A stretch of 64,000 bases of DNA from Nesterenkonia muleiensis (GCF_003600155.1 NZ_QWLD01000050.1:54098-118097); one strand, 5' to 3'. Shown: positions 53,801 through 62,606, counted from the stretch's first letter. Translations and numbers: made by a program. The notes: a model not told the origin generated them from the sequence alone.

Positions 53801-53851
53801 CCCTTCTCCGACTCGACACCTCCAGCACCACCACCTGATTGAATAGACCAC

Positions 53852-54013
53852 ATGCCCACAGGTGCACGCTGCAACGAGAGAGACGACCGTCCCGTCTCCG
53901 ACCGCGAGAAAGCAGCAGTCGACAGAGGACTCGCAGAGATCGCAGTCAATCCCAACGGTGGCATGACCTCCGAAGAGTTCTGGGCACGCATTAGGACTGC
54001 ACCTGCCAGATGA
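53852..54013 (+). CDS. Small antitoxin-tail-like protein, 53 aa
   Basis: Sequence SDREKAAVDRGLAEIAVNPN then GGMTSEEFWARIRTAPAR. The end resembles the toxin-binding tails of ParD/RelB-type antitoxins and is strikingly similar to the fragment at 37816-37911 (NPDDEISSEEFSARIRRK). There is no DNA-binding domain and no toxin gene beside it. It may be an orphan or remnant antitoxin. Confidence 0.5.
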   Translation: MPTGARCNERDDRPVSDREKAAVDRGLAEIAVNPNGGMTSEEFWARIRTAPAR

Positions 54014-54066
54014 CCGATGACCGAATCCAGCAGTTCTCAGCAGCCCTCAGCTGATTGAATGAAGGC

Positions 54067-54474
54067 ATGACTACCCCTGTAAAACTCATCCGCTCCGACC
54101 GTCTCTCAGATGCTGCAGAGTACGCCTACGCTTCCAAACTCCCCGCTGACGCCGAACTGATCTTCCTGGCAGGCTCCTGTCCACTCAACGTTGACGGCTC
54201 CACTGCCGCAATTGGCGACTACGCAGGGCAAGCAGCCAAATGCATCGAGAACATGCACATCGCCCTAGAAGAAGCCGGAGCCACCATTGAGAATGTGGTC
54301 AGCACCCGCGTGCTCGTTGTATCCAACAAGCAGGCAGACCTAGTAAAAGCATGGGAAGTTATCCGCGATGCCTTCGGTGACCACGATGTCCCCAGCACCC
54401 TGATGGGCGTTACTGTCCTGGGCTATGACCATCAACTCATAGAGGTCGAAGCGGTCGCTGCGATCAGCGAGTAA
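54067..54474 (+). CDS. RidA-family protein
   Basis: 135-aa YjgF/YER057c/UK114-type protein that may deaminate reactive enamine/imine intermediates. LIFLAGSCPLNVDGSTAAIG, QAAKCIENMHIALEEAGATI, NVVSTRVLVV and GYDHQLIEVEAVAAIS follow the family, though the key Arg appears as STRVLV rather than within the more common (Y/F)LxD context. ATG 54067 has GAAGG upstream. A broken paralogue is at 47673-47848. Confidence 0.85.
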   Translation: MTTPVKLIRSDRLSDAAEYAYASKLPADAELIFLAGSCPLNVDGSTAAIGDYAGQAAKCIENMHIALEEAGATIENVVSTRVLVVSNKQADLVKAWEVIRDAFGDHDVPSTLMGVTVLGYDHQLIEVEAVAAISE

Positions 54475-54502
54475 TGGTGCATATCAGTACTACTCTGTTT
54501 AT

Positions 54503-55462
54503 ATGTCGGTACCTGAGAAGTTCGATCGAAGACTGCGTCACCACGTTGCCGCCCAGTTCCGACGAGCGCCCAAATTCTCACGCCTTGGGGCAGGGGAAAA
54601 CGGTGGCAAGTGGGTCTGGGCCTTTTGTCGAAACAGCAAGGCCGACTACGACTTCGTCAATCGCCTAGGACTCCCGAGCTCTTTCGTCGCGGAAGTAAAT
54701 ACCCGAGTTGAGAAACTAATAGGAGATGCCGAGGACCACCCAGATGGCATCAATCTCCCCCTTTCTCAAGCACGGGAACTACTGACAACTGCCGCTGGAG
54801 CTGTAGAAGCAGCGGCAACCCTGACCCAACTCACTTCAGCCGGAAGTGAGATGACGCGGAGGGCAAGCCTTGGCTCAGTTGCTCGTACTGCAGTCGAGAA
54901 TTCCCTACGTGTCCAGTGGGTGTTAGAAGGCAGCACCAAAGAGGAACGAATCAAGCGAGCGGTCTTGGTGGAGCTGAAGTCCATCAATCAGTTGCTTCGG
55001 TACCTTCCTGCAGCACGCTTGAATAACAACGACCGCGATCTGCGTCATGCGCAGGAGGTCTACGTGAAACTCGTCGAGGACGAACTAGGCCTAGACGTTG
55101 ATCTTCATGAGACTCCGAAAATCCAGGGGCTGCAACTACCAAATATTGGCAGAGAGGCCCAGAGAGTTCTGGGAGATGAGTCGTACATAGAGCTAAGCGC
55201 GTTCACTCACCCGAACTCTTATCTCGCTTCGGTTACCAGCAGTTACTCAGCGGGAGAGAAAGGTCAGTACATCATTGTTCCGGAGTCGACCCTTCACACT
55301 GAAGGACGACTCATGCGGCCAGCGCTGACTGCTTTTGTTAAAGCCACCACCTCAGTTGCCGAATACCTAGGGCGCGATGACAACACTGAACTAGTCACAT
55401 GGATTAGCACCTGCGCAGACCTCTGGGATGAATGGTGCGAACGAAACGGCTGCCTCCAATAG
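54503..55462 (+). CDS. DUF5677-like helical protein, 319 aa
   Basis: No firm family call. The mostly helical protein contains RRASLGSVARTAVENSLRVQ then WVLEGSTKEERIKR and, later, ELSAFTHPNSYLASV; this layout (an Arg-Glu helix followed by a late His helix) is like DUF5677 proteins. It begins 28 nt after the RidA gene on the same strand. GC is clearly lower than in the core region, suggesting transfer. Confidence 0.6.
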   Translation: MSVPEKFDRRLRHHVAAQFRRAPKFSRLGAGENGGKWVWAFCRNSKADYDFVNRLGLPSSFVAEVNTRVEKLIGDAEDHPDGINLPLSQARELLTTAAGAVEAAATLTQLTSAGSEMTRRASLGSVARTAVENSLRVQWVLEGSTKEERIKRAVLVELKSINQLLRYLPAARLNNNDRDLRHAQEVYVKLVEDELGLDVDLHETPKIQGLQLPNIGREAQRVLGDESYIELSAFTHPNSYLASVTSSYSAGEKGQYIIVPESTLHTEGRLMRPALTAFVKATTSVAEYLGRDDNTELVTWISTCADLWDEWCERNGCLQ

Positions 55463-55655
55463 AAAGCTCGGCACCCACCCTCTATCCGCAGACTGCCTAC
55501 GATAGACGTGGCGACGCACTAACGATGAGGGCAAGGAAGCTAACCATCAGCCACATCGCTTGGACGAGGAAGTTCCAGGAGTAGCCCTTCATCCTCCAAC
55601 GCTATCGCTGACTTCGGATACCCGTCTTTGAGGTGAGAACAGGTGGAAGTATTTC

Positions 55656-56153
55656 TTAAGCCTCCCCAACGGCTGCTGGGCGAAAATAAAACGCGAATGC
55701 TTGCTCACCATGCTCATGCTGGAGGCTGCGGATCCACCCAATCGAATCCCAGAACGGCTCAGATTCCTTCTTTGCCATAGCAGCCAATGTTCGATCAGAG
55801 AATCCCACCGAAAGAACATTGAGAATTGCGGTAGCAATACCTCTGCGCTGACAGGACTCTGCAACTTCGAGCTTGTTTATATCGATGGGGTCGATGAGTG
55901 GTGGCTTGTTGGCATAGTGTTGGAGGCTGTCGGCATCCCGGGCGTTCAACGCCAGACGTGCGACTTCAACACGATTCAATTGCACTTCGATGCATGTGCC
56001 GTAGCTGCTAGTTTCGAAATCGTTCCACCAGTCCTCTCGGAAATCCTCAGACTGGACGAAACCTCCATTGACAACAGTGCTAGGCCAGCCTGGACAAGGA
56101 TCTTCCCTTTGCCAGAAGGACGGTACGTGGTGGCGAATAAACTCCAGCTCCAT
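55656..56153 (-). CDS. GNAT-like acetyltransferase
   Basis: 165 aa. The central DINKLEVAESCQRRGIATAI then LNVLS is the acetyl-CoA-binding motif A (RRGIA) of GNAT enzymes; the C-terminal EPFWDSIGWIRSL fits the last helix and strand. Substrate unknown. The ATG overlaps the previous gene's stop (TAATG). Confidence 0.7.
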   Translation of the reverse strand: MELEFIRHHVPSFWQREDPCPGWPSTVVNGGFVQSEDFREDWWNDFETSSYGTCIEVQLNRVEVARLALNARDADSLQHYANKPPLIDPIDINKLEVAESCQRRGIATAILNVLSVGFSDRTLAAMAKKESEPFWDSIGWIRSLQHEHGEQAFAFYFRPAAVGEA

Positions 56154-56629
56154 TATCCGCCCTTAGTACCCTCCGTCGAGGAATGATCGCGGTACTGCAT
56201 CGACTCCACGAAATCACGGAGTGGATGAGTTATCGCCCAGGCTTCAGCCCCTTCAGATTGGACGAAATAGGCACGGATGACCTGCCCACCAGCACTTAGA
56301 ATCTCAGAGACATACTTCCCAGGGATGTTCAAGCCCAGGCGCTCTAATAGGTGCTGCCGAGTCTCGGCAGAGAGTGCTTCCCACCAAGGACGAGGATCCG
56401 TCTGGAGCTTCTGCCAACCCCGTGTTGGGGTGTAGACCGCCACCATGCGTCCTTTACCGAAGCCAGTGTTTCCTGACTCAGCTTCCAGCATCCACGCGGC
56501 AAGGATGTCTTGATGTTCTAACGCTCGCTCTGTTGAATCCAGCGCAGCATCAAGCGTCGCTCCATGAGTACCTTGCCTATGCAAGTTGGCAGGTAGCTCA
56601 GCGTCCACATACTCAACATGTAAGGCCAT
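56153..56629 (-). CDS. Hypothetical protein, 158 aa
   Basis: No recognised domain. ESGNTGFGKGRMVAVYTPTR then GWQKLQTDPRPWW and VIRAYFVQSEGAEAWAITHP look like a small mixed alpha/beta domain. GTAGGGAG just before the ATG is a good ribosome site. It lies between a possible 54-aa gene and the GNAT gene, all on the minus strand. Confidence 0.65.
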   Translation of the reverse strand: MALHVEYVDAELPANLHRQGTHGATLDAALDSTERALEHQDILAAWMLEAESGNTGFGKGRMVAVYTPTRGWQKLQTDPRPWWEALSAETRQHLLERLGLNIPGKYVSEILSAGGQVIRAYFVQSEGAEAWAITHPLRDFVESMQYRDHSSTEGTKGG

Positions 56630-56653
56630 CTCCCTACGCTATCTCAGCAAAGT

Positions 56654-56818
56654 TCATGCCGATTGGCAGGTCACCATCTCGGGGTGGGAATCGAACTCGG
56701 CCGCGAGCCCCTCATCGGTGTACCGCGCCCAAGCCGACTCTTTCTTCCAACTCACCCCTTCAGCGCCGACATCTTCCCCAAAATCATGGTTTCCAGAAAA
56801 TTGTCGACACCCTCCCAC
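56654..56818 (-). CDS. Possible small protein, 54 aa
   Basis: GTG-started minus-strand ORF (GGCRQFSGNHDFGEDVGAEG then VSWKKESAWARYTDEGLAAE and FDSHPEMVTCQ) 24 nt upstream of the 158-aa gene. The composition is protein-like, but no family is recognised; it may be the 3' remnant of a longer gene. Confidence 0.35.
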   Translation of the reverse strand: MGGCRQFSGNHDFGEDVGAEGVSWKKESAWARYTDEGLAAEFDSHPEMVTCQSA

Positions 56819-56851
56819 ACGGCAACGTCGGGCACCCCTAGACGCACCCCC

Positions 56852-56998
56852 ATGATTTACCTCATAGCCTTTGTTTCCCTGCTGGTAGTCCTGGCTGTCG
56901 TCATTCTCGGGATGCTCCTCCTATGGTTCTTCATTCGTGCAAAACCAACTGCACACCGACGGCTCCTGGAATTCATCCGCACACTACGAGGTGACTAA
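56852..56998 (+). CDS. Small single-pass membrane protein, 48 aa
   Basis: IYLIAFVSLLVVLAVVILGM plus LLLWFF form one membrane helix, followed by a basic tail RAKPTAHRRLLEFIRTLRGD. No SD is evident. Unknown function; the type is common near mobile elements. Confidence 0.5.
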   Translation: MIYLIAFVSLLVVLAVVILGMLLLWFFIRAKPTAHRRLLEFIRTLRGD

Positions 56999-57100
56999 CG
57001 AAAGAAACCTCCGCTTCCGTCCGCTCCCCTGAACTCGCAACCTCCATGCGCCGACACAGTCGCGTGCCGGTGTCAGCAACTACGCTCATGATCAGAACTC

Positions 57101-58639
57101 ATGCACGCTGCATCTTTCCCAACATGCGTGACTATTGATGGCAGAAACAGAGGGGTGAACAACAGAGTGGCACAGCGAGACGTGACACATAGCGAGTATG
57201 TTCAGCGAGTAAGGTCCGTCCCTCAGTCTGAACTGCTACAAAAACTATCCTCGGCAGCCTCACGAATCGTCCACCAGAGAGTCAGAGGAGAGAAACTCAA
57301 GCCTCTTTCCGTTCAAGAGTTCACTCTTGCTGGTATCGCTAGGACTTCACTTGCGCGAGGGAACGACTTACGCAGCCGAAAAATCACACGCGAATTAGTC
57401 ATTCGTCTTTGTCAGGAGTATCTCGAAACGAGTTACACCCCAACAAGCGAGGGAACCCTCGGGCAACTGCTCCGCCCGATGTTCTTTGAGCAACTACTTG
57501 TGCAACTATCTCCAATGCACAACATAGCCCGTGCTCATGCCCTGTTTCAGCATTATCTCCCTCAGATCAAAGGAGCACCCTCCGCAGATGAGATCGGAGC
57601 CGTACTTGGGGTGCCTCAAGTAGCGGACTTTACTCGAATCGGCTTCGCGGTCCATGTGGGATGCATGCTCCACGCGGGCACTCTCCCAAAGTCGATGATC
57701 ACCTCCAAGCAGGTCGCTCCACTGTTTTCGCCTTTAGAACCAGCAGAAATCGTGCCTCATCTTCAGACTCACTATGCATGGCTGCTGAAAGAGCACATAC
57801 ACAACGCCAGAGATGTCTTGGATACTGCCCCGAAGAGCCAAGAAGCCCTTGCTTTCAACCCCCTGCAGTCGCGGCCACTCATCGATATGGGCGATGAGTT
57901 CATCTGTCCTGCCCCTCATTTCTTGATGGACAAGTTCACAGGAACCGGGCTGTATTACACTCTGGCCTCCAAGCTGGGGGCTAAATTCACCAACGCTCTT
58001 GGGCATGCATTTGAAGACCACGTCGCAGACCAGTTACGGCTTCTCTGCGCCGCGACTGTGCACCGTGAGATCTCGTACGGCAAAAACAGTGAGAAAAGCT
58101 GTGACTTCCTCCTTGTGTTCAATGAGATGGTGCTACTCGTCGAGGCAAAATCAAGTAGGCCGCCAGAGAGCTTCCGGAAGAGTCTCACTCCGGCACGAGA
58201 GCTTCACGCTCTAACCAAGGCGCGTGATCAGATCACGAAGACGGCAAAGTTAATCCGTGACGGTCACGAAGCATTCAAACAAATCCCACGGGACAGGCCG
58301 CTCAAGGGCATGGTGGTCACCCTCGAGCCTCACTTCATCTCAGGCACCGAAGCACAAGAAGACATACTCGAAGGACCAGACGGAGGCCCTCTTCTCGAGG
58401 TCTTCGCTCATGACCTGGAGCACTTCTGCGCTTGGCAGCAAGAAAACGAACGACTTGGCAAAGATCTACTAGATGCTTGGCCGGACCATGAGCATGGTCG
58501 GTTCAGGGGACTTCAAGGAGTTGCTGGTGGCACAGACCGTGAGAACCCAATCATCGAGCACCACTACCGACGCGCTGTCGACATAGAAGCAGTCAAGAAC
58601 GCTGTTTACGCCGCTGAAACCACGCAGCTCCGCACTTAG
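57101..58639 (+). CDS. Uncharacterised 512-aa protein with PD-(D/E)XK nuclease-like core
   Basis: The N-terminal ~250 residues are helical with no recognised domain. Residues ~290-350 look like a restriction-endonuclease fold: helix with Glu305 (NALGHAFEDHVADQLRLL), then KSCDFLLVFNEMVLLVEAK with Asp335, Glu348 and Lys350, the D-x(12)-ExK pattern. The late part (FISGTEAQEDILEGPDGGP) is unassigned. Start uncertain: ATG 57101 has no SD; GTG 57155 or 57167 follow AGAGGGG. Lower GC than the core; a defence or mobile-element nuclease is possible but inferred. Confidence 0.65.
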   Translation: MHAASFPTCVTIDGRNRGVNNRVAQRDVTHSEYVQRVRSVPQSELLQKLSSAASRIVHQRVRGEKLKPLSVQEFTLAGIARTSLARGNDLRSRKITRELVIRLCQEYLETSYTPTSEGTLGQLLRPMFFEQLLVQLSPMHNIARAHALFQHYLPQIKGAPSADEIGAVLGVPQVADFTRIGFAVHVGCMLHAGTLPKSMITSKQVAPLFSPLEPAEIVPHLQTHYAWLLKEHIHNARDVLDTAPKSQEALAFNPLQSRPLIDMGDEFICPAPHFLMDKFTGTGLYYTLASKLGAKFTNALGHAFEDHVADQLRLLCAATVHREISYGKNSEKSCDFLLVFNEMVLLVEAKSSRPPESFRKSLTPARELHALTKARDQITKTAKLIRDGHEAFKQIPRDRPLKGMVVTLEPHFISGTEAQEDILEGPDGGPLLEVFAHDLEHFCAWQQENERLGKDLLDAWPDHEHGRFRGLQGVAGGTDRENPIIEHHYRRAVDIEAVKNAVYAAETTQLRT

Positions 58640-58709
58640 TTCACCCGAGGCTCAGCCCTCGCGTGACGCGAGGCATACCGGTGGAACGCGGTTATTTAAA
58701 TGCGCGAGC

Positions 58710-59081
58710 TCACTGAGCGCTGCCGCGCACAATGAACCCCTCGATCAGCAACTGCTGGTGCGCGATTTCAGGAGAGAGGGTGCAATCGCCACTGGGAGAA
58801 ACCTCCAGAGTGACGTTCATGCCAACGGTGTGCCCACCGATCTTCTGCGTAATGCTGGGGCAGACATCAGAAGGGAGTTGGAGCACAAGCGAGTCGAACT
58901 TTCCCTCTTCAAGTTCAATGTTGAGCTTGATGTACAGGAGATTCTTCTCCACCATGGCAACCCAGCAGTTCAAGGACGAGACGGGCACCCACGGAGACTT
59001 CAAAATTCCCGTGATGTCCTTCGGAGGATTGATCGTGGGATACGGGATATCCGGGATGTCGGGCAAGTTCTGAAAACTCAT
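58710..59081 (-). CDS. Hypothetical protein, 123 aa
   Basis: Starts SFQNLPDIPDIPYPTINPPK, then a predicted all-beta domain (LNCWVAMVEKNLLYIKLNIE, GGHTVGMNVTLEVSPSGDC). No family recognised. I use ATG 59081 rather than 59150. Confidence 0.55.
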   Translation of the reverse strand: MSFQNLPDIPDIPYPTINPPKDITGILKSPWVPVSSLNCWVAMVEKNLLYIKLNIELEEGKFDSLVLQLPSDVCPSITQKIGGHTVGMNVTLEVSPSGDCTLSPEIAHQQLLIEGFIVRGSAQ

Positions 59082-59214
59082 CGTGGTCTCCTCCGCAGTA
59101 ACGTAGATAGGGACATTACCGATGCTACTGCGGAGGTCAGACATGACCACTCAACTTCGGAGCAGGCATCCACGCCAACCACAGGCGATCCTGCCCCCGA
59201 AAATGGCTTCTGCT

Positions 59215-59619
59215 CTAACGTGCGGTGATGTTGAACATCCAGTTGATGCCGAACTGGTCGATGAGTGAACCTGCTTCATCTCCCCACGCCTGAGTCTCCA
59301 GAGGCATCGTCACGGTTCCTCCAGTGGAGAGTTTCTCAAAGTAAGTGCGCAGCTCTGTGTCGTTGCCACCGATGTAGATAGCGACATTGTTCCCGTGCTG
59401 GTAGGGCATTCCCTCTGGCGCGTCCCAGGCGTTGAGAACATACCCTTGCGGGGTCTCAAGTTTGGCGTGCATGATCTTGTCTGCTGATGCAGAGTCTGGT
59501 GAACCAAAGTCAGCAACGGTCCCCATTTCTAGTTCACCGCCGAAGACTTCTCGGTAGAACTCCATTGCCTGCCGTGCGTTGCCGTTGTACATGATGTAGG
59601 GGTTCAGCTGAGATCCCAC
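59215..59619 (-). CDS. VOC-family protein, PhnB/YjdN type
   Basis: 134 aa. NPYIMYNGNARQAMEFYREV, FGGELEMGT and IMHAKLETPQGYVLNAWDAP then ETQAWGDEAGSLIDQFGINW are typical of PhnB-like glyoxalase-fold proteins. The metal ligands are only partly kept. Divergent from the WYL regulator (118 nt). Confidence 0.88.
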   Translation of the reverse strand: MGSQLNPYIMYNGNARQAMEFYREVFGGELEMGTVADFGSPDSASADKIMHAKLETPQGYVLNAWDAPEGMPYQHGNNVAIYIGGNDTELRTYFEKLSTGGTVTMPLETQAWGDEAGSLIDQFGINWMFNITAR

Positions 59620-59737
59620 AGAGTGCTCCTTCTCTTCATCGAAACAGTAGTTGTGCCTGCCCCGAGGAGCAGGTCACGGTTAGAGCGTCTCAGCGAATCA
59701 CGACATCCTCTGTCACGTATCTCGGTAGAGTTTTTCC

Positions 59738-60697
59738 ATGCGTGCTGATCGGCTGGTCTCCTTGGTGCTACTCCTACGTCAGCGCGGTCGGCTCTCAGCA
59801 TCGGAATTGGCTGAAGAACTAGAAGTCTCTACCCGCACGGTCCAGCGCGATATCGAGGCACTCTCCTCAGCGGGAGTTCCCGTCTATGCAGAACGGGGAC
59901 GGCACGGCGGCTTTGCTCTACTGCCGAATTTTCAGACCGACCTCACCGGACTCAACCATGAGGAAGCCGTTGCCTTACTAGTCGCAGGGTCACGACCCGG
60001 AGTCCAGGAATTGGGACTCGGTACCGCTCTTGCGTCTGCGATGCTCAAAGTCATCGACGCTCTGCCTGCCCAGCATCAGAGCACAGCAACACAGGTAAGT
60101 CAGCGGTTCCTTATCGACCCTGCCACTGACCTCTTAGCGCGTCCCCTCGCGTCAGAAGAGATACCGAACAAGATCAGCTCTGAGATCACCCGCGCTGTCC
60201 TAGCGGGCCATCAGCTGCGGATCTTCTACGCAGCTAAGAACGAATCTCCACGGTGGCGAACTGTGAACCCCATCGGATTGGTAACTGTCCGTGGAACTGG
60301 CTACCTGCTCGCCACCAGGGACGGCAATGAGCGCACGTATCGGCTCTCGCGCATCAGTGAAGCAGAAGCACTCCCCCAGGCATCGGAACGCACCGAGACC
60401 GTGGATTTAGAGGACCTCTGGCAAGAACGCATCAGACAGTTCCGGCGTGACAGTGAAATCAACGTTCGTGTCATTGCCCGAGTACATCCAGACCACCAGT
60501 CAGACCTCACAGAAACCGCCCTAGAGATCCACTCAGAAGAGCCCGAGCCAGATGGTTGGCGGCGCGTGGACCTCACGTTCCATGATCACTCACACGCCGA
60601 GTGGGCACTCTGGAAACTCGGGAACCTAGCAGAGGTAGTCACTCCCAACGATCTCAAGAACAGCTTATATAACCGCGCCCTGACGATGACCAAGTAG
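59738..60697 (+). CDS. WYL-domain transcriptional regulator
   Basis: 319 aa. N-terminal DeoR-type winged helix (LVSLVLLLRQRGRLSASELA, ELEVSTRTVQRDIEALSSAG) and WYL domain near 165-220 (HQLRIFYAAKNESPRWRTVN, PIGLVTVRGTGYLLA), then a WCX-like tail. WYL proteins often sense ligands or nucleic acid and some regulate defence islands. It is divergent from the PhnB-like gene, which is a plausible target. Confidence 0.9.
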   Translation: MRADRLVSLVLLLRQRGRLSASELAEELEVSTRTVQRDIEALSSAGVPVYAERGRHGGFALLPNFQTDLTGLNHEEAVALLVAGSRPGVQELGLGTALASAMLKVIDALPAQHQSTATQVSQRFLIDPATDLLARPLASEEIPNKISSEITRAVLAGHQLRIFYAAKNESPRWRTVNPIGLVTVRGTGYLLATRDGNERTYRLSRISEAEALPQASERTETVDLEDLWQERIRQFRRDSEINVRVIARVHPDHQSDLTETALEIHSEEPEPDGWRRVDLTFHDHSHAEWALWKLGNLAEVVTPNDLKNSLYNRALTMTK

Positions 60698-60762
60698 TAC
60701 GCCCCGAACCAGAACACCTCCGAGGGCAGGGCCAAGCCGTTGTACCGGAAGTCGTGTAAAGA

Positions 60763-61187
60763 TTGAACACTATGGGTTCCCAGCAGCCGAACGCTTTCAC
60801 CCTTGAGCGACTCGTTCCAGATGGGGCACAGTTCGCTGCTCATTCACACGATGAATCCATCGCCTCCGTCAACGGTCTCTCTACGATTCGGGAAAGGTGC
60901 GGCTGGACCGGCAACAGTTTGAAGGTGGCACCGATGCCATCACTGTGTACAACCCTGGGCAGGTTCAAAAGTCCCAGGTTGAAACCCACACCGGCACCAC
61001 ATGGGAATGTCTCAGCGGGCGCAAACGTGGCCTCATCCAATTCGTCCACCGCAACGACCAACCTCGTTCCCTGACCCTCAGCGGGCGGATCGGAGCATGG
61101 ACCAAAGAAACCGTCTGCCGCACGACACTGCGTTGGATCCTGGCAGAACGGAAGAAACATCTAAGCTTCTCCTGGCCGAAGGGCTAA
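60763..61187 (+). pseudogene. Uncharacterised, possibly frameshifted gene
   Basis: Two plus-strand frames have protein-like composition: GSQQPNAFTLERLVPDGAQF then AAHSHDESIASVNGL in the first, and after about 60890 RLDRQQFEGGTDAITVYNPG then QVQKSQVETHTGTTWECLSG in the second, ending at 61187. One frameshift would join them into about 140 aa. I do not recognise either half; the call is tentative. Confidence 0.3.
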
Positions 61188-61256
61188 AGAAGCTCAGGCG
61201 TCTGTTACCTCACCGCTGGATTGCGAGACTGACTACAGCAGGCGGTACCAAGAAAA

Positions 61257-62354
61257 TCAAGCATAGATGGCAATCGGAACAACTTTGAAGCTCTCCCCTT
61301 TGACCCGCGAATCAAAGTCCATATTGAACTTCACTCCTGCGTTGCCACCCTCGGTCTCGTCCTCACCGATCATTCCTTGAGCTCCTCGCGTGACTTGGTT
61401 GTTGATTTGTCCCACCAGAAAGTCCACAGTCCCCGGATCCATGCGTTCAAGAAGTTTGTTACGTGCAAAAATCGGCAAGTCCTTCTGGAGCGAAGACGTC
61501 ACTTTCCCAAGCACCGTGAACTGACCATCAAGGAGGCGATCCTCGTCTTCAACTACAAAGTGCTCAAGATCGCAAATAGTCACTGCCGTCAGGGAATCAC
61601 CCTGATCTCCGATTTTCCCATAAAACTCTCGGGTGGTCATACTCCGGAAATCAGTGCGAATAGCTTCAGTAGCCGTGCGGGACACTTCCCCTAACAAATC
61701 AAGGTCATAGTCCCAACTTACTTTGAACTTCTGAACCTCTTCTGGAGGCCCTCCTTCGAAGTCATCCATCCGCCTGCTCTTTACTACGTACCGGGTAATG
61801 GCTCGCACAAGTTCCGGGGTCGCAATGTCGAGAATGGCAAGCAACTGACTAGGGCTGAATGTTGCTGAGAACTCGACGAAATCGCCTGGCTCTACCCCCT
61901 GCATCGACGATAAACCGTCGATGCGGTTCAAAAGACCTTTCTCAGCCAATTGACGTCTTACTTCGTAGAGGTAGAACGCCTGCGTGTATTGCCAGTTTGA
62001 AGTCCCTGAAAAGCGACGGGAACCTGTACGCCCACTTGAATGCCCGTATCTGCCTTGTCCTTCAGCTCCCCCTCTACCTATTAACGGCATCTTTGCTTCT
62101 ACAGTCGCGGTTGCCTGTGCCGCTAGTTCTTCTTCACGGGAATCAGTATCAGTGCTCTCGTTACTATTCGTCCCAGCGGTCCACAGGGGCTGCCCATGCA
62201 CCTGCTGCAGAATGCCGGACACGTAGTCAGCATTCTGATAGATCGCCACAATGGGGTGACTGCTCAGATCCTTCTCGTTCTCTGCTTCACCTTCACCTGC
62301 CAAGAGCCGCCTCCTTAGATCATGTGCTCTGTGTTCCCATCTACATAGTCGCAC
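61257..62354 (-). CDS. DUF6414-like protein, 365 aa
   Basis: VAIYQNADYVSGILQQVHGQ near the N-terminus, a charged region, then GVEPGDFVEFSATFSPSQLL, IRTDFRSMTTREFYGKIGDQ and GQFTVLGKVTSSLQKDLPIF. This resembles DUF6414 proteins in outline (tyrosine-rich opening, GDFVE, late 'VLGKV' strand); I cannot confirm it. Ends with KVVPIAIYA, a hydrophobic strand. Start may be internal to the 62354 frame. Confidence 0.55.
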   Translation of the reverse strand: MRLCRWEHRAHDLRRRLLAGEGEAENEKDLSSHPIVAIYQNADYVSGILQQVHGQPLWTAGTNSNESTDTDSREEELAAQATATVEAKMPLIGRGGAEGQGRYGHSSGRTGSRRFSGTSNWQYTQAFYLYEVRRQLAEKGLLNRIDGLSSMQGVEPGDFVEFSATFSPSQLLAILDIATPELVRAITRYVVKSRRMDDFEGGPPEEVQKFKVSWDYDLDLLGEVSRTATEAIRTDFRSMTTREFYGKIGDQGDSLTAVTICDLEHFVVEDEDRLLDGQFTVLGKVTSSLQKDLPIFARNKLLERMDPGTVDFLVGQINNQVTRGAQGMIGEDETEGGNAGVKFNMDFDSRVKGESFKVVPIAIYA

Positions 62355-62474
62355 TCACATTGGAGATTCCACGTCTTTCAGCGTCTCTAGTTTCGTCCTA
62401 GTAGGCGATCTCGTGTACGGGCGGCTTCAATTTTCCTCATATCAAGGGAAGTATGGTCGTTGTATCTGCGGACC

Positions 62475-62606
62475 TCACGCCCGATCACAGGACACCAACA
62501 AATCCATGACTTCGCTGAGGTGGCTCACCACCTTATCCGCTCCAGCTTCCTGCAGCTCGGCGTTACTCACGGTCGATGCCAGTCCACCACTGCCCTGATC
62601 CAGGGC
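62475..62606 (-). pseudogene. C-terminal fragment of a HAD-like phosphatase
   Basis: Minus-strand frame LASTVSNAELQEAGADKVVS then HLSEVMDLL matches the end of HAD phosphatases. No upstream HAD motifs remain in frame. It lies in the 62355-62769 gap, which otherwise holds only the direct repeat copy B. Confidence 0.45.

Noticed and set aside
56690..56740. tRNA T-arm-like GAGTTCGATTCCCACC on the minus strand
   Set aside because: No matching acceptor, D or anticodon arm could be drawn; it falls in the small ORF 56654-56818.
53852..62354. Prophage or integrative element
   Set aside because: No integrase, transposase, terminase, capsid or relaxase gene is recognisable, so only a general acquired segment is claimed.
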